DNA from: DASQUP01 sp035641235
GTDB taxonomy: Bacteria; Actinomycetota; CADDZG01; WHSQ01
Direction: 5' to 3'
Length of the DNA stretch: 19,329 bases
Assembly: GCA_035641235.1 (NCBI GenBank)
Contig: DASQUP010000189.1
Location: 1 to 19,329, forward strand
Below, in pieces: positions 1 through 6,976 of the stretch (within the stretch, counting starts at the first letter, position 1; each line of letters starts with the position of its first letter). A program made the position numbers and the translations under genes. The notes under the pieces are model-generated. The model worked only from the letters and a program-made list of their open reading frames with translations. It did not search any database and was not told the origin of the DNA.

Positions 1-65
1 CGGCGCGCCGGTTTTGACCGGCTTTTGCCGCGGCCCCGGCTGGGTCGGCGCGTTCTAGCTGCCAA
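1..65 (-). CDS. Start of a protein-coding gene, probably FtsK/SpoIIIE DNA translocase (partial)
   Basis: An open frame starts at a TTG (65-63) and runs off the window edge for 21 codons. The protein begins MAARTRRPSRGRGKSR, a basic Arg/Ser/Gly-rich start. An AGGGAG ribosome binding site (76-71) lies 5 nt before the TTG, which supports this start. In many Actinomycetota the gene after dapA-rnj is ftsK, the membrane-anchored hexameric DNA translocase that clears chromosomes from the division septum, and its N-terminus is often basic and Ser/Arg-rich. The assignment therefore rests on context and composition only, because no membrane helix or ATPase motif is inside the window. Another gene with a basic N-terminus cannot be excluded. 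Confidence 0.5.
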   Translation of the reverse strand, partial: MAARTRRPSRGRGKSRSKPAR

Positions 66-83
66 TCGATCTCCCTCGGCTGG

Positions 84-125
84 TCACAGGAATAACAACT
101 CTAACAAGAGGTAACACGAATAACA
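84..125 (-). promoter_or_regulatory. Tandem TGTTA repeat array upstream of the putative ftsK start
   Basis: On the minus strand the pentamer TGTTA occurs with 5' ends at 125, 116, 106 and 97, and a one-mismatch copy TGTGA at 88. The spacings are 9, 10, 9 and 9 nt, close to one helical turn. The array is an AT-rich island in GC-rich DNA and ends 8 nt before the AGGGAG ribosome binding site of the downstream gene. Helically phased direct repeats are typical of operators for tandem-binding regulators such as OmpR/PhoB-type response regulators. That reading is inference, and an AT-rich promoter is an alternative. Confidence 0.4.
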
Positions 126-182
126 GCAATTTTTCCTGCGGTTGCACCGCGGGCGGGCACGCCGGACCCGGTTGAACTGAGA

Positions 183-219
183 TGGCAACTGAACCCCGAC
201 AGGTGGGGGTCGCTTGCCA
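183..219 (-). terminator. Candidate terminator hairpin after the FAH gene
   Basis: Two-part inverted repeat: TGGCAA (183-188) pairs with TTGCCA (214-219), and inside it ACCCC (193-197) pairs with GGGGT (206-210). The two stems are separated by a small internal loop. The hairpin lies 43 nt beyond the stop codon of the FAH-family gene. There is no clean T-run after it on the minus strand, so termination efficiency is uncertain. It could instead be a leader structure of the next gene. Confidence 0.35.
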
Positions 220-261
220 TTTGGGAGGGTGCCGGGCGCGGGCGCCGGGGCGCCGGCGAGG

Positions 262-1056
262 CTAGGCCGTGAACCGCACCCGGTTCGTGATGCTCCCAAT
301 TCGGTCGATTTCGATCGTCACTTCTTCTCCGTCCGCGAGATAACGGGACGGCTCACGCACAAACCCCACGCCCGCCGGAGTACCGGTCGCGATGATGTCG
401 CCCGGAACGAGGGTCATCGTCTCACTTATGAAACTGATCAACTCCGCCACCGAAAACGCCATGAGGGAGGTGCTCGAGTCCTGCAGGGCCTCACCTCCGA
501 TGATCGTCCGGATCCCCAGCGATTGCGGATCGCCGATCTCATCGGGTGTCACCAGCCATGGCCCAGTTGGCAGAAACGTATCGATCGCCTTGCCCCGCGT
601 CCACTGGGGGCCTTCGAACTGGAGATCGCGCGCCGAAACATCGTTGGCACACATGTACCCCGCAACGTAGTCGAGCGCGTCGTCAACAAATACCCCGCGG
701 GTGTTGCGCCCGATCACAACGGCGAGTTCCGCCTCGTAGTCGACCTTCTTGGCGGCCGCCGGAACCAGGATCGTGTCGTTGGGGCCCGCGATTGAATTGG
801 CCCACTTCGGGAACAGCACGGGCTTCTCGGGGACTTCGCCTCCGGTTTCTGCCGCATGGTCCTTGTAGTTCAGCCCGATGCACACAACCTTCTGAGGAGA
901 CCCGACCGGCGCTTTTAAGACAGACATGTCGAGGGGAAAGGGTTCACCCTCGTCGGCACGCCCATCCTCGAGAAAGCCAACCAGATCCGAACCCATCGGA
1001 ACGATAGAGTCACCGTCGACGCGACCGAACCCCCCATCGAACGACACCAGTCGCAC
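262..1056 (-). CDS. Fumarylacetoacetate hydrolase (FAH) family protein
   Basis: A 264-residue protein with a full FAH fold C-terminal domain. Members hydrolyse or decarboxylate acylpyruvate-type compounds or tautomerise oxaloacetate, using a divalent metal. Visible motifs are GLNYKDHAAE (61-70), the metal-binding YEAEL (107-111) with E108 and E110, NDVSARD (138-144) with D139 as the third ligand, GKAIDTF (155-161) and ATGTPAGVG near the C-terminus. The start is GTG, preceded by GGAGG with an 8-nt spacer; that site sits inside the last codons of rnj. The gap to rnj is only 3 nt, so the two are almost certainly co-transcribed. The exact substrate cannot be read from sequence. Acylpyruvase/oxaloacetate tautomerase-like and catechol-pathway isomerase are both possible. 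Confidence 0.9.
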   Translation of the reverse strand: MRLVSFDGGFGRVDGDSIVPMGSDLVGFLEDGRADEGEPFPLDMSVLKAPVGSPQKVVCIGLNYKDHAAETGGEVPEKPVLFPKWANSIAGPNDTILVPAAAKKVDYEAELAVVIGRNTRGVFVDDALDYVAGYMCANDVSARDLQFEGPQWTRGKAIDTFLPTGPWLVTPDEIGDPQSLGIRTIIGGEALQDSSTSLMAFSVAELISFISETMTLVPGDIIATGTPAGVGFVREPSRYLADGEEVTIEIDRIGSITNRVRFTA

Positions 1057-1059
1057 GCG

Positions 1060-2727
1060 TCACACCTCCATGATTATCGGCAGAATCATCGGTCTGCGGC
1101 GGGTCTGTTGCCAGACGACCTCTCCCAGCGCGTGGCGGCACTCCTTTTTGATGGTCGACCACTCCGTGACGTGATCGGCCTCGAGCCCGTGCAGGGCGGC
1201 CAGCACGCGGTCTGCTGCTTCGTCCAGGAAATCGCGCGATTCGTCCTCATAGACGAATCCACGGCTGATCAAGTCGGGTCCGGCCAGGATCTCGCCGTTC
1301 TGAGCGTCGATGGTCAAGACGCATATCAGGATTCCATCCTTGGACAACACACGCCGGTCTCGGAGAACCACCGGACCGACATCTCCGACGCCGAGTCCGT
1401 CGACGAGGACCAGACCTACATCGATCGATTCGGCGCGCCGAACTCGGCCATCGCTCAGCTCCAGGACATCACCGTCCTCGACAAGCCAGATGCCGGACTC
1501 GTCGATCCCGGCATCGGCGGCTATCCGCGCGTGTAGTGCAAGATGCCTGAACTCGCCGTGGACGGGCACGAGATTACGAGGCCTGACCAGCCCGGCCATC
1601 TCCGCCAGTTCCTCTGCCGCGGCATGTCCGGAGACGTGGACCGCGCTCGTGTCCGAGTGATAGACATCCGCGCCGGCTTTGTAGAGACCGTTCAGCACGC
1701 GATGGACCGCAGGCTCATTCCCGGGGATGGGACTTGCAGAAAGGATGACGGAGTCCCCAGGCTGCACTCGAACGAGTTTGTGGTCGCCGGATGAAATCAG
1801 CGTCAGCGCGGACAACGGCTCGCCCTGAGAGCCCGTGCATGCCACAACGGTCTTCTCCGGCGGCCAGCGACCCAGGTCGTCGATATCACAGATGGTGTCC
1901 GAAGCGACCCTCAGATGGCCGAGCTCCAGCCCCACCTCGGCATTGGCGATCATGGACCGGCCCACGAAGAACACCTTGCGCCCCACTTCTTGGGCCAGTT
2001 CACATACTTGCTGGATCCGGTGCAGGTTGGACGCGAAACACGCAACTACGATGCGGCGATCGGCCTCGTTGAATATCTTTCGGAGTTCGTCCCCCACCAG
2101 AGCCTCCGAGGGAGTGCGTCCGGGACGCTCCGCATTGGTGGAGTCGCCGAGCATGAGGTCGACCCCCTCTGCGCCAAGGGCGGCGAGCCCTTCGACGTCG
2201 GTCCGACGACCGTCTATGGGTGTCGCATCCATCTTGAAGTCGCCTGTGTACAGGATCCTTCCGTCTTTCGTTTCGACGGCGATCGCCAGACAGTCCGGGA
2301 TCGAGTGGGACACCGCATAGAAGCGGCACTGAAAGGGCCCGATGCGAAGCTCGCCCGGCGCTTGGATTTCGACGAACCGTGCATCGACCCCAAACTCATC
2401 GAGGCGCCGGCGAGCGATGCCGAGGGTGAGCGGCGTACCGTAAACCGGGACGTCTACATCTCGCAGGAACCAGGTCAGTGCCCCGACATGATCCTCATGA
2501 CCGTGGGACGCGACTACCCCGACACAACTTTCCGCGCGCTCCTTCACATAGGTCCAATCGGGGAGCACCAAGTCCACACCCAACATCTCGTCGGTTGGGA
2601 ACGAGAGTCCACACTCCAGGACGAGGATCGAACCGCCGGATTCGATGGCCATCATGTTCCGGCCAACCTCGCCCATCCCCCCGAAGAACAGCACCCTGGT
2701 GGGTGCCGCGGGGTCGTCGAGTGTCAC
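1060..2727 (-). CDS. rnj: Ribonuclease J
   Basis: A 555-residue metallo-beta-lactamase/beta-CASP ribonuclease with endonuclease and 5'-3' exonuclease activity in mRNA decay and rRNA processing. The zinc motif SHGHEDH (74-80) is intact. TGDFKMD, GDSTN, the beta-CASP VACTGSQGEP and HVSGHA segments, and PVHGE follow in the expected order, with the C-terminal domain after them. The length fits the single RNase J of actinobacteria. The chosen GTG start overlaps the dapA stop by 4 nt (GTGA). The same frame stays open upstream inside dapA, but that stretch is antisense-like noise and not part of the protein. The dapA-rnj pairing is conserved in actinobacteria, and the downstream FAH gene follows after 3 nt. 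Confidence 0.95.
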   Translation of the reverse strand: MTLDDPAAPTRVLFFGGMGEVGRNMMAIESGGSILVLECGLSFPTDEMLGVDLVLPDWTYVKERAESCVGVVASHGHEDHVGALTWFLRDVDVPVYGTPLTLGIARRRLDEFGVDARFVEIQAPGELRIGPFQCRFYAVSHSIPDCLAIAVETKDGRILYTGDFKMDATPIDGRRTDVEGLAALGAEGVDLMLGDSTNAERPGRTPSEALVGDELRKIFNEADRRIVVACFASNLHRIQQVCELAQEVGRKVFFVGRSMIANAEVGLELGHLRVASDTICDIDDLGRWPPEKTVVACTGSQGEPLSALTLISSGDHKLVRVQPGDSVILSASPIPGNEPAVHRVLNGLYKAGADVYHSDTSAVHVSGHAAAEELAEMAGLVRPRNLVPVHGEFRHLALHARIAADAGIDESGIWLVEDGDVLELSDGRVRRAESIDVGLVLVDGLGVGDVGPVVLRDRRVLSKDGILICVLTIDAQNGEILAGPDLISRGFVYEDESRDFLDEAADRVLAALHGLEADHVTEWSTIKKECRHALGEVVWQQTRRRPMILPIIMEV

Positions 2728-3626
2728 AGCAGTCCGGCTCGCTCCATCGCCGTTCTTATCTTCTCCTTCTCGCCGTCGGTAGCGTCCACGAGCGGCAACC
2801 TGGGCCCGCCGACCGCCACCCCGAGGAGGTTCAACGCCGCTTTGATCGGAATCGGACTCGCCGTGACCGTCATGATCGTAGTCATCAGCGGCAGGTACTC
2901 GAGGAAGATGCGCTGAGCCTCCTCCACTTTTCCATCGTTGTACGCGGCGACGATCTGTTTGATCTGGGGTCCGATTACGTGAGAACAGACGGAGACAATG
3001 CCAACCGCTCCCGCTGCGAGATGGGGCATCAGCATGACGTCGTCTCCGGAATAGATCTCGAAATCGTAGTGGCCCGCTATGTCGAGATCGCTCCGCAGCC
3101 TCGCGGTCTCCGAGGCATCGCCGACAGCATCTTTCACGCCAATGATTCGTTCGTGAGCAGCAAGCTCGACCATCGTTGAACGGTCGATGCGGCGGCCGGT
3201 TCGGCCGGGAATGTCGTACAAGACAATCGGCACAGAGGACCCGTCGGCGATCTTGCGGAAGTGGACCAGCAGACCGTTCTGTGGCGGCTTCGAGTAGTAC
3301 GGCGTAACGACCAAACACCCATCGACACCGAGTGCGCCGGCCGCTCTCGTCAACGAGATGCTCTCGGCAGTGTCGTAGCTGCCGGTGCCGGCGATCACCT
3401 TCGCGCGGCCTCCGACCTCGTCGATAACGTTCTCAAACAGCGCCAGCTTGTCGTCTTCGGACAGTGTCGGCGATTCGCCCGTGGTGCCGCTAAGGACGAG
3501 GCCGTCGGAGCCGTGTTCGACGAGGCGAGCGGCTAGGGCCCTCGCTGCGCGGACATCCAGGGAACCGTCATCGGCGAAAGGCGTGACCATCGCGGTGATG
3601 ACCTCACCGAACCGTGTGTTAGACAT
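2724..3626 (-). CDS. dapA: 4-hydroxy-tetrahydrodipicolinate synthase
   Basis: A 300-residue TIM-barrel aldolase that condenses pyruvate with aspartate semialdehyde, the first committed step of diaminopimelate/lysine synthesis. The catalytic residues are visible: T48-T49 in SGTTGES, Y137 in LYDIPGRTG, R142, and the Schiff-base lysine K165 in IIGVKDAVGD. The ATG at 3626 is preceded by GGAGG with a 7-nt spacer, which decides the start over an in-frame GTG 24 nt upstream. The gene leads the dapA-rnj-FAH transcription unit, overlaps rnj by 4 nt, and diverges from the MOSC gene across a 180-nt intergenic region. I could not identify a convincing dapA promoter by eye. Confidence 0.96.
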   Translation of the reverse strand: MSNTRFGEVITAMVTPFADDGSLDVRAARALAARLVEHGSDGLVLSGTTGESPTLSEDDKLALFENVIDEVGGRAKVIAGTGSYDTAESISLTRAAGALGVDGCLVVTPYYSKPPQNGLLVHFRKIADGSSVPIVLYDIPGRTGRRIDRSTMVELAAHERIIGVKDAVGDASETARLRSDLDIAGHYDFEIYSGDDVMLMPHLAAGAVGIVSVCSHVIGPQIKQIVAAYNDGKVEEAQRIFLEYLPLMTTIMTVTASPIPIKAALNLLGVAVGGPRLPLVDATDGEKEKIRTAMERAGLL

Positions 3627-3736
3627 CGTCTCGCCTCCTCGAGCGGCCACATGGTCGGGGCTCGGACTTGGGTACGCCCGAACGCCCGGGCAGGCTCCAA
3701 GCTACCCCGTTCCGGCCTTTTGTGGGCACATTTTGA

Positions 3737-3750
3737 GGAACAGTTGTACC
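3737..3750. promoter_or_regulatory. Imperfect 14-bp palindrome between dapA and the MOSC gene
   Basis: GGAACAGTTGTACC reads as arms GGWACA and TGTWCC around a 2-bp centre, with one mismatch between the arms. It lies roughly mid-way in the divergent dapA/MOSC intergenic region, where a regulator of either gene could bind. Apart from the GCCCG/CGGGC short repeat further left and the MOSC -10 box, nothing else was recognised between 3627 and 3806. A single short imperfect palindrome may be chance. Confidence 0.2.
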
Positions 3751-3793
3751 CAGGGTGTCGGGCAGGTGACATAAAGGATGGCCCGGAGGTACA

Positions 3794-3807
3794 TAGAATT
3801 CCCCCCA
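3794..3807 (+). promoter_or_regulatory. Candidate -10 box giving a leaderless MOSC mRNA
   Basis: TAGAAT (3794-3799) is a good -10 hexamer followed by 7 nt and then the ATG at 3807, so transcription would begin at or next to the start codon. The only GGAGG nearby (3785-3789) is 17 nt from the ATG and would lie upstream of the predicted transcript start, consistent with a leaderless mRNA, which is common in actinobacteria. No good -35 hexamer is seen at 16-18 bp. Confidence 0.45.
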
Positions 3808-4268
3808 TGTTCAAAGGAGAGGTTGTCTCGATCTTTATTGCGCCCGAAGAGGGCGCGCCGACTGTGGAGGTGCCCGAGGCACGAGCCGTCCCCGGCTCAG
3901 GCCTCGAGGGAGACCGGTACTTCATGAATGCAGGGAAGATGTCAAAGAAAAACAAACCCGAGCGTGAGGTGACCCTCATCGAGTCCGAAACGATCGAAGC
4001 CGTGGCTCGGGATTACGACATCGAGTTCGGACTCGGCGATAGCCGCCGGAACGTCGTGACCCGTGGAGTTCCGCTCAACCACCTCGTAGGTCGTGAGTTC
4101 AACGTCGGGGAGACACGACTGCGGGGGATCAAACTCTGCGATCCGTGTGCGTACCTCGAAAGCCTTACGAGTGAGGGTGTTCGCAAAGCACTCGCCAACC
4201 GCGGTGGGCTGAACGCGCAGATCCTCTCCGGCGGCGTAATCCGACCAGGAGACGAGGTCTCCGACTAG
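3807..4268 (+). CDS. MOSC domain-containing protein
   Basis: A 153-residue, single-domain MOSC protein, the fold found at the C-terminus of molybdenum cofactor sulfurases and in the YiiM/mARC group. It shows GLEGDRYF (32-39), the RNVVTRGVPLNHLVG segment (81-95) and the conserved cysteine motif LCDPC with C111 and C114. Such domains bind or transfer sulfur/selenium to metal centres, or act in molybdenum cofactor-dependent reduction with partner proteins; the partner here is unknown. It is the only plus-strand gene between dapA and the pnp-dapB block and has its own promoter candidate with the start codon at the predicted transcript start. It converges on the lipoprotein gene across a strong hairpin. 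No molybdenum cofactor genes are nearby, so its role cannot be inferred from neighbours. Confidence 0.88.
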   Translation: MFKGEVVSIFIAPEEGAPTVEVPEARAVPGSGLEGDRYFMNAGKMSKKNKPEREVTLIESETIEAVARDYDIEFGLGDSRRNVVTRGVPLNHLVGREFNVGETRLRGIKLCDPCAYLESLTSEGVRKALANRGGLNAQILSGGVIRPGDEVSD

Positions 4269-4299
4269 CCGCGCATCCGGCGCGCCGCTTCTTTGGTCG

Positions 4300-4324
4300 A
4301 AAAGTTGCGCTATACGCAACTTTT
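4300..4324. terminator. Bidirectional intrinsic terminator
   Basis: A perfect 10-bp inverted repeat, AAAAGTTGCG, loop CTATA, CGCAACTTTT. It ends in TTTT in both directions and lies between the convergent MOSC gene (plus) and lipoprotein gene (minus). This is the clearest intrinsic terminator in the window. Confidence 0.8.
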
Positions 4325-4325
4325 A

Positions 4326-4345
4326 TGCCAAAGATCGGTTTGGCA
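4326..4345. repeat. Second hairpin beside the terminator
   Basis: TGCCAAA, 6-nt loop, TTTGGCA form a perfect 7-bp stem directly after the bidirectional terminator. TTGGCAC recurs as a direct repeat at 4340-4346 and 4355-4361. Possibly a back-up terminator or mRNA-stabilising structure at the 3' end of the lipoprotein transcript; no T-run follows. Confidence 0.4.
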
Positions 4346-4379
4346 CTCAAGTAATTGGCACAGGCAAGAAAAGAAGCAG

Positions 4380-4880
4380 CTATTGGACGATCGTTTGGAG
4401 ACGCGCCCCCCGGATTCTGCTTGTATCCGATCCCTCGTACACCGTCACGGAGTTCGCCGCCTCGCCGGTCGCGTCGGGAACTTTCAACTCGAACGTGATC
4501 TCGGTCGATTCGCCCTCGGCAAGGCCGTCGAACGTGAACTCGACCGCAGCGAGCGACACCGCCCTCGGCTCGGGAGCAATGGAAACAATCGCCGGATTCT
4601 TGCGCCTCGCTCCCCCGTCGACGATCGGAGTCGGCAGTTCTGCTCCTCCACCGCCTGGACCTACGCGCGCAAACGCAACAACCAATGTCGATATCGGCCG
4701 TGGTCCGGGATTTGTGATCGTCATCACGGCGGGCTGAACGGATCCGCGCTCCGCGTTCTCGGGGAACTCGATCTCGAGATCGGGGAGGCCGGCACCGGCC
4801 GGCGATACGTCGGGATCGGTCGAATAACAGGCTGCAGCCACCACCGCGCCGAAGAGCAGCACGACCACCAAGCGCTGCAC
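4380..4880 (-). CDS. Putative lipoprotein of unknown function
   Basis: A 166-residue protein starting at a GTG one nt after the dapB stop, so it belongs to the M16-dapB transcript. The N-terminus MQRLVVVLLFGAVVAAAC is a short hydrophobic signal ending in a lipobox-like VAAAC, which predicts a lipid-anchored extracytoplasmic protein. The rest is soluble and beta-rich by look: MTITNPGPRPISTLVVAFA and VEFTFDGLAEGESTEITFEL resemble the alternating strands of CARDB/DUF11-type beta-sandwich domains that present ligands or contact cell-wall polymers. I do not recognise a specific family. The two parts of the fold suggest one Ig-like domain. No catalytic motif is visible. Confidence 0.75.
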   Translation of the reverse strand: MQRLVVVLLFGAVVAAACYSTDPDVSPAGAGLPDLEIEFPENAERGSVQPAVMTITNPGPRPISTLVVAFARVGPGGGGAELPTPIVDGGARRKNPAIVSIAPEPRAVSLAAVEFTFDGLAEGESTEITFELKVPDATGEAANSVTVYEGSDTSRIRGARLQTIVQ

Positions 4881-4881
4881 C

Positions 4882-5613
4882 TCAGACCTCGAGCAGGTGT
4901 TCCAGGCCTACGGTCACACCATCGAGCGTATCGACACGTTTGACGGCAAGGAGGACACCCGGCATGAAGGACGACCGATCCAGAGAATCGTGTCGAATGG
5001 TCAGGGTCTCTCCGACGCCGCCGAAGATCACTTCTTGGTGGGCGACCGAACCCGGAAGTCGTACCGAGTGAATGTGCACGCCACCACTCGAGCCGCCGCG
5101 GCTTCCCGGCAGGGTTTCCCGTCCGGCCGGCGCGTTCCACCCTGCAGCCCGTTCCTCGTTCATCAACGAGGCCGTGCGCAACGCAGTCCCGGACGGAGCA
5201 TCGAGCTTCTTGTCGTGGTGACGCTCGATGATCTCCGCAGCGCCGTAGTAACGCGCCGCCATCTGTGCAAATGTCATCATCAGCACAGCACCCAGTGCAA
5301 AGTTGGGAGCGATGAGAACGCCGACCCCGCTGCCGGCGGCGCGCCGAGCCAGGTCGTCGAGAGCCTCGGGGCTCAATCCGCTCGTTCCAACGACGGCGTG
5401 GATCCCGTTGTCGATACAGAAGCGCACGTTGCCGGCGACCGAGTCGGGAGTGGTGAACTCAACCGCCACCTGTGTCCCCGACTGAACCAGTCCATCCAGC
5501 TCCTCGCCGCGGCCGACCCCCGCGACCAGATCCAGGTCGTCGTCGGCCTCAACCGCAGCGCAGACGGCGGTCCCCATGCGCCCCTTGTGACCGATGACCC
5601 CGACCCTGATCAT
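4882..5613 (-). CDS. dapB: 4-hydroxy-tetrahydrodipicolinate reductase
   Basis: A 243-residue enzyme that reduces the DapA product with NAD(P)H in the diaminopimelate/lysine pathway. The nucleotide-binding GHKGRMG (8-14) opens a Rossmann domain. The catalytic and substrate motif ERHHDKKLDAPSGTA (130-144) carries H132/H133, K136 and the SGT loop, and APNFALG (102-108) is the usual interdomain segment. The ATG at 5613 begins MIRVGVIG and is chosen over longer in-frame extensions that overlap the upstream M16 gene. The gap to M16 is 16 nt and to the lipoprotein 1 nt. The ribosome binding site is weak (CCAGG directly before the ATG), which suggests translational coupling to the upstream gene. Confidence 0.95.
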   Translation of the reverse strand: MIRVGVIGHKGRMGTAVCAAVEADDDLDLVAGVGRGEELDGLVQSGTQVAVEFTTPDSVAGNVRFCIDNGIHAVVGTSGLSPEALDDLARRAAGSGVGVLIAPNFALGAVLMMTFAQMAARYYGAAEIIERHHDKKLDAPSGTALRTASLMNEERAAGWNAPAGRETLPGSRGGSSGGVHIHSVRLPGSVAHQEVIFGGVGETLTIRHDSLDRSSFMPGVLLAVKRVDTLDGVTVGLEHLLEV

Positions 5614-5629
5614 CCTGGGTCGCCGTGCC

Positions 5630-6889
5630 TCACGCCGCGTAGCGGTCGAACGCGTCCTCGTCGAACGGTCCAACGACCGTCACCCTGAAGCTCCCGCCTC
5701 CGAGCACACGATTCGCCACGCGCACGACATCGTCCATTTCGACTGCATCGAATTTTCCGATGAGCTCATCGATCGAGAGGATCTCACCGGTTGTGAGTTG
5801 TTGCCTCCCAAGTCGGTTCATGCGGCTCCCCGGATCTTCGGCGGAGAGAACGAGCGAGCCTTTGATGTGACCACGGGCGCGCTCCAGCTCAGCCTCGGTG
5901 ATCCCGTCGCGCACGATTGAATCGACCTCCCCGCGCACGATGTCGATGACGGTTTCGGCGTTCTGGGGGGTGGTCCCCGCATACACGACGAACGTCCCGG
6001 TATCGGCGAACAGGGACCTGTACGAGTAGACGGAGTAGGCAAGGCCGCGCTTCTCACGCACCTCCTGGAACAACCGCGACGACATCCCGCCTCCGAGGAC
6101 GGAATCGAGCACCGCGAGTGCATGACGGTCATCGTGATTGCGCGGCAGCCCCTCGGCGCCGAATACGATGTGCGCCTGCTCGGTGGGCCGCTTGTGGACG
6201 TCGACGCCCAAATGCGGCTGCGGAGCTCCGTCCGACCGGAGCGTCCGACGTCCCTCGGAGGCGCGCGCGAAGAGGTCCTCGACGCGCGCCACCAGTTCGT
6301 CATGGTTCAGATTCCCCGCGGCCGCCACCACCAGGTTGGCAGGTGAGTACCGCTGCCTCCAATACTCGGCGACCTGATCGCGCTGCACGGCCGAAATCGT
6401 TTCGTTGAAGCCGAGAACCGGACGCCCGAGCGGGTGGCCGTTCCACATCGACCGGTAGAAGAGGTCGTGCACGAGCTCGTCCGGAGCGTCCTCGTGCATC
6501 GCGATCTCCTCGAGGATGACCCGCCGCTCCGAGTCGAACTCCACCGGCTCGATGAGCGAGTTGATGATCATGTCGGACAAGACGTCGAGGGCCATTGGGA
6601 GGTCGGCATCGAGGACACGCGAGTAGTAGCAGGTGTACTCCTTGCCGGTGAAGGCGTTGACGTCGCCTCCGACCGCATCGAATGCGTCGGCGATGTCCTT
6701 GGCAGAGCGACTCGGCGTGCCCTTGAACAAGAGGTGCTCGAGGAAATGGGATGTCCCCGCAAGCGGGTCGGGCTCATCGCGCGAACCGACATCGAACCAG
6801 AATCCGGCCGAGACCGATCGCACCTCCGACATTCGTTCGGTCACGATGGTGGCGCCCGAATCGAGCGTCGTGCGTTCAAAAGTGCTCAC
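5630..6889 (-). CDS. M16 family zinc metallopeptidase (mitochondrial processing peptidase-like)
   Basis: A 419-residue M16B-type protease. The inverted zinc motif HFLEH (48-52) and the distal glutamate around E128 in VILEEI are intact. The second, non-catalytic half carries the substrate-contact segment GGGMSSRLFQEVREKRGLAY. Such proteins cleave short peptides or processed fragments in a closed chamber, and bacterial homologues lie next to pnp in Mycobacterium (pepR) and Bacillus (ymxG/mlpA). The GTG start is preceded by GGAGG with a 10-nt spacer. It follows pnp by 87 nt without a recognisable terminator, so it is probably read from the pnp transcript, and precedes dapB by 16 nt. The natural substrate is unknown. 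Confidence 0.92.
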   Translation of the reverse strand: MSTFERTTLDSGATIVTERMSEVRSVSAGFWFDVGSRDEPDPLAGTSHFLEHLLFKGTPSRSAKDIADAFDAVGGDVNAFTGKEYTCYYSRVLDADLPMALDVLSDMIINSLIEPVEFDSERRVILEEIAMHEDAPDELVHDLFYRSMWNGHPLGRPVLGFNETISAVQRDQVAEYWRQRYSPANLVVAAAGNLNHDELVARVEDLFARASEGRRTLRSDGAPQPHLGVDVHKRPTEQAHIVFGAEGLPRNHDDRHALAVLDSVLGGGMSSRLFQEVREKRGLAYSVYSYRSLFADTGTFVVYAGTTPQNAETVIDIVRGEVDSIVRDGITEAELERARGHIKGSLVLSAEDPGSRMNRLGRQQLTTGEILSIDELIGKFDAVEMDDVVRVANRVLGGGSFRVTVVGPFDEDAFDRYAA

Positions 6890-6976
6890 GCTTGCGGTTC
6901 CTCCGATCTATCTACGTCGATTTCCAAGTGGGAGCCGTAGTGGTCCCCCACGCAACAACGATGAATGGTTCGATTT

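Noticed and set aside
135..153. Hairpin CCTGCGGT/ACCGCGGG as a terminator
   Set aside because: On the minus strand, which is transcribed here, it is followed by A residues and not T residues, and on the plus strand there is no gene to terminate.
1915..2916. A 333-codon plus-strand open frame opposite rnj and dapA
   Set aside because: It is antisense to two conserved genes, spans their junction, and its composition mirrors their codon bias.
2728..3318. A 197-codon in-frame extension upstream of the RNase J start
   Set aside because: It overlaps dapA in another frame, lacks RNase J similarity, and the GTGA overlap start gives the normal family length.
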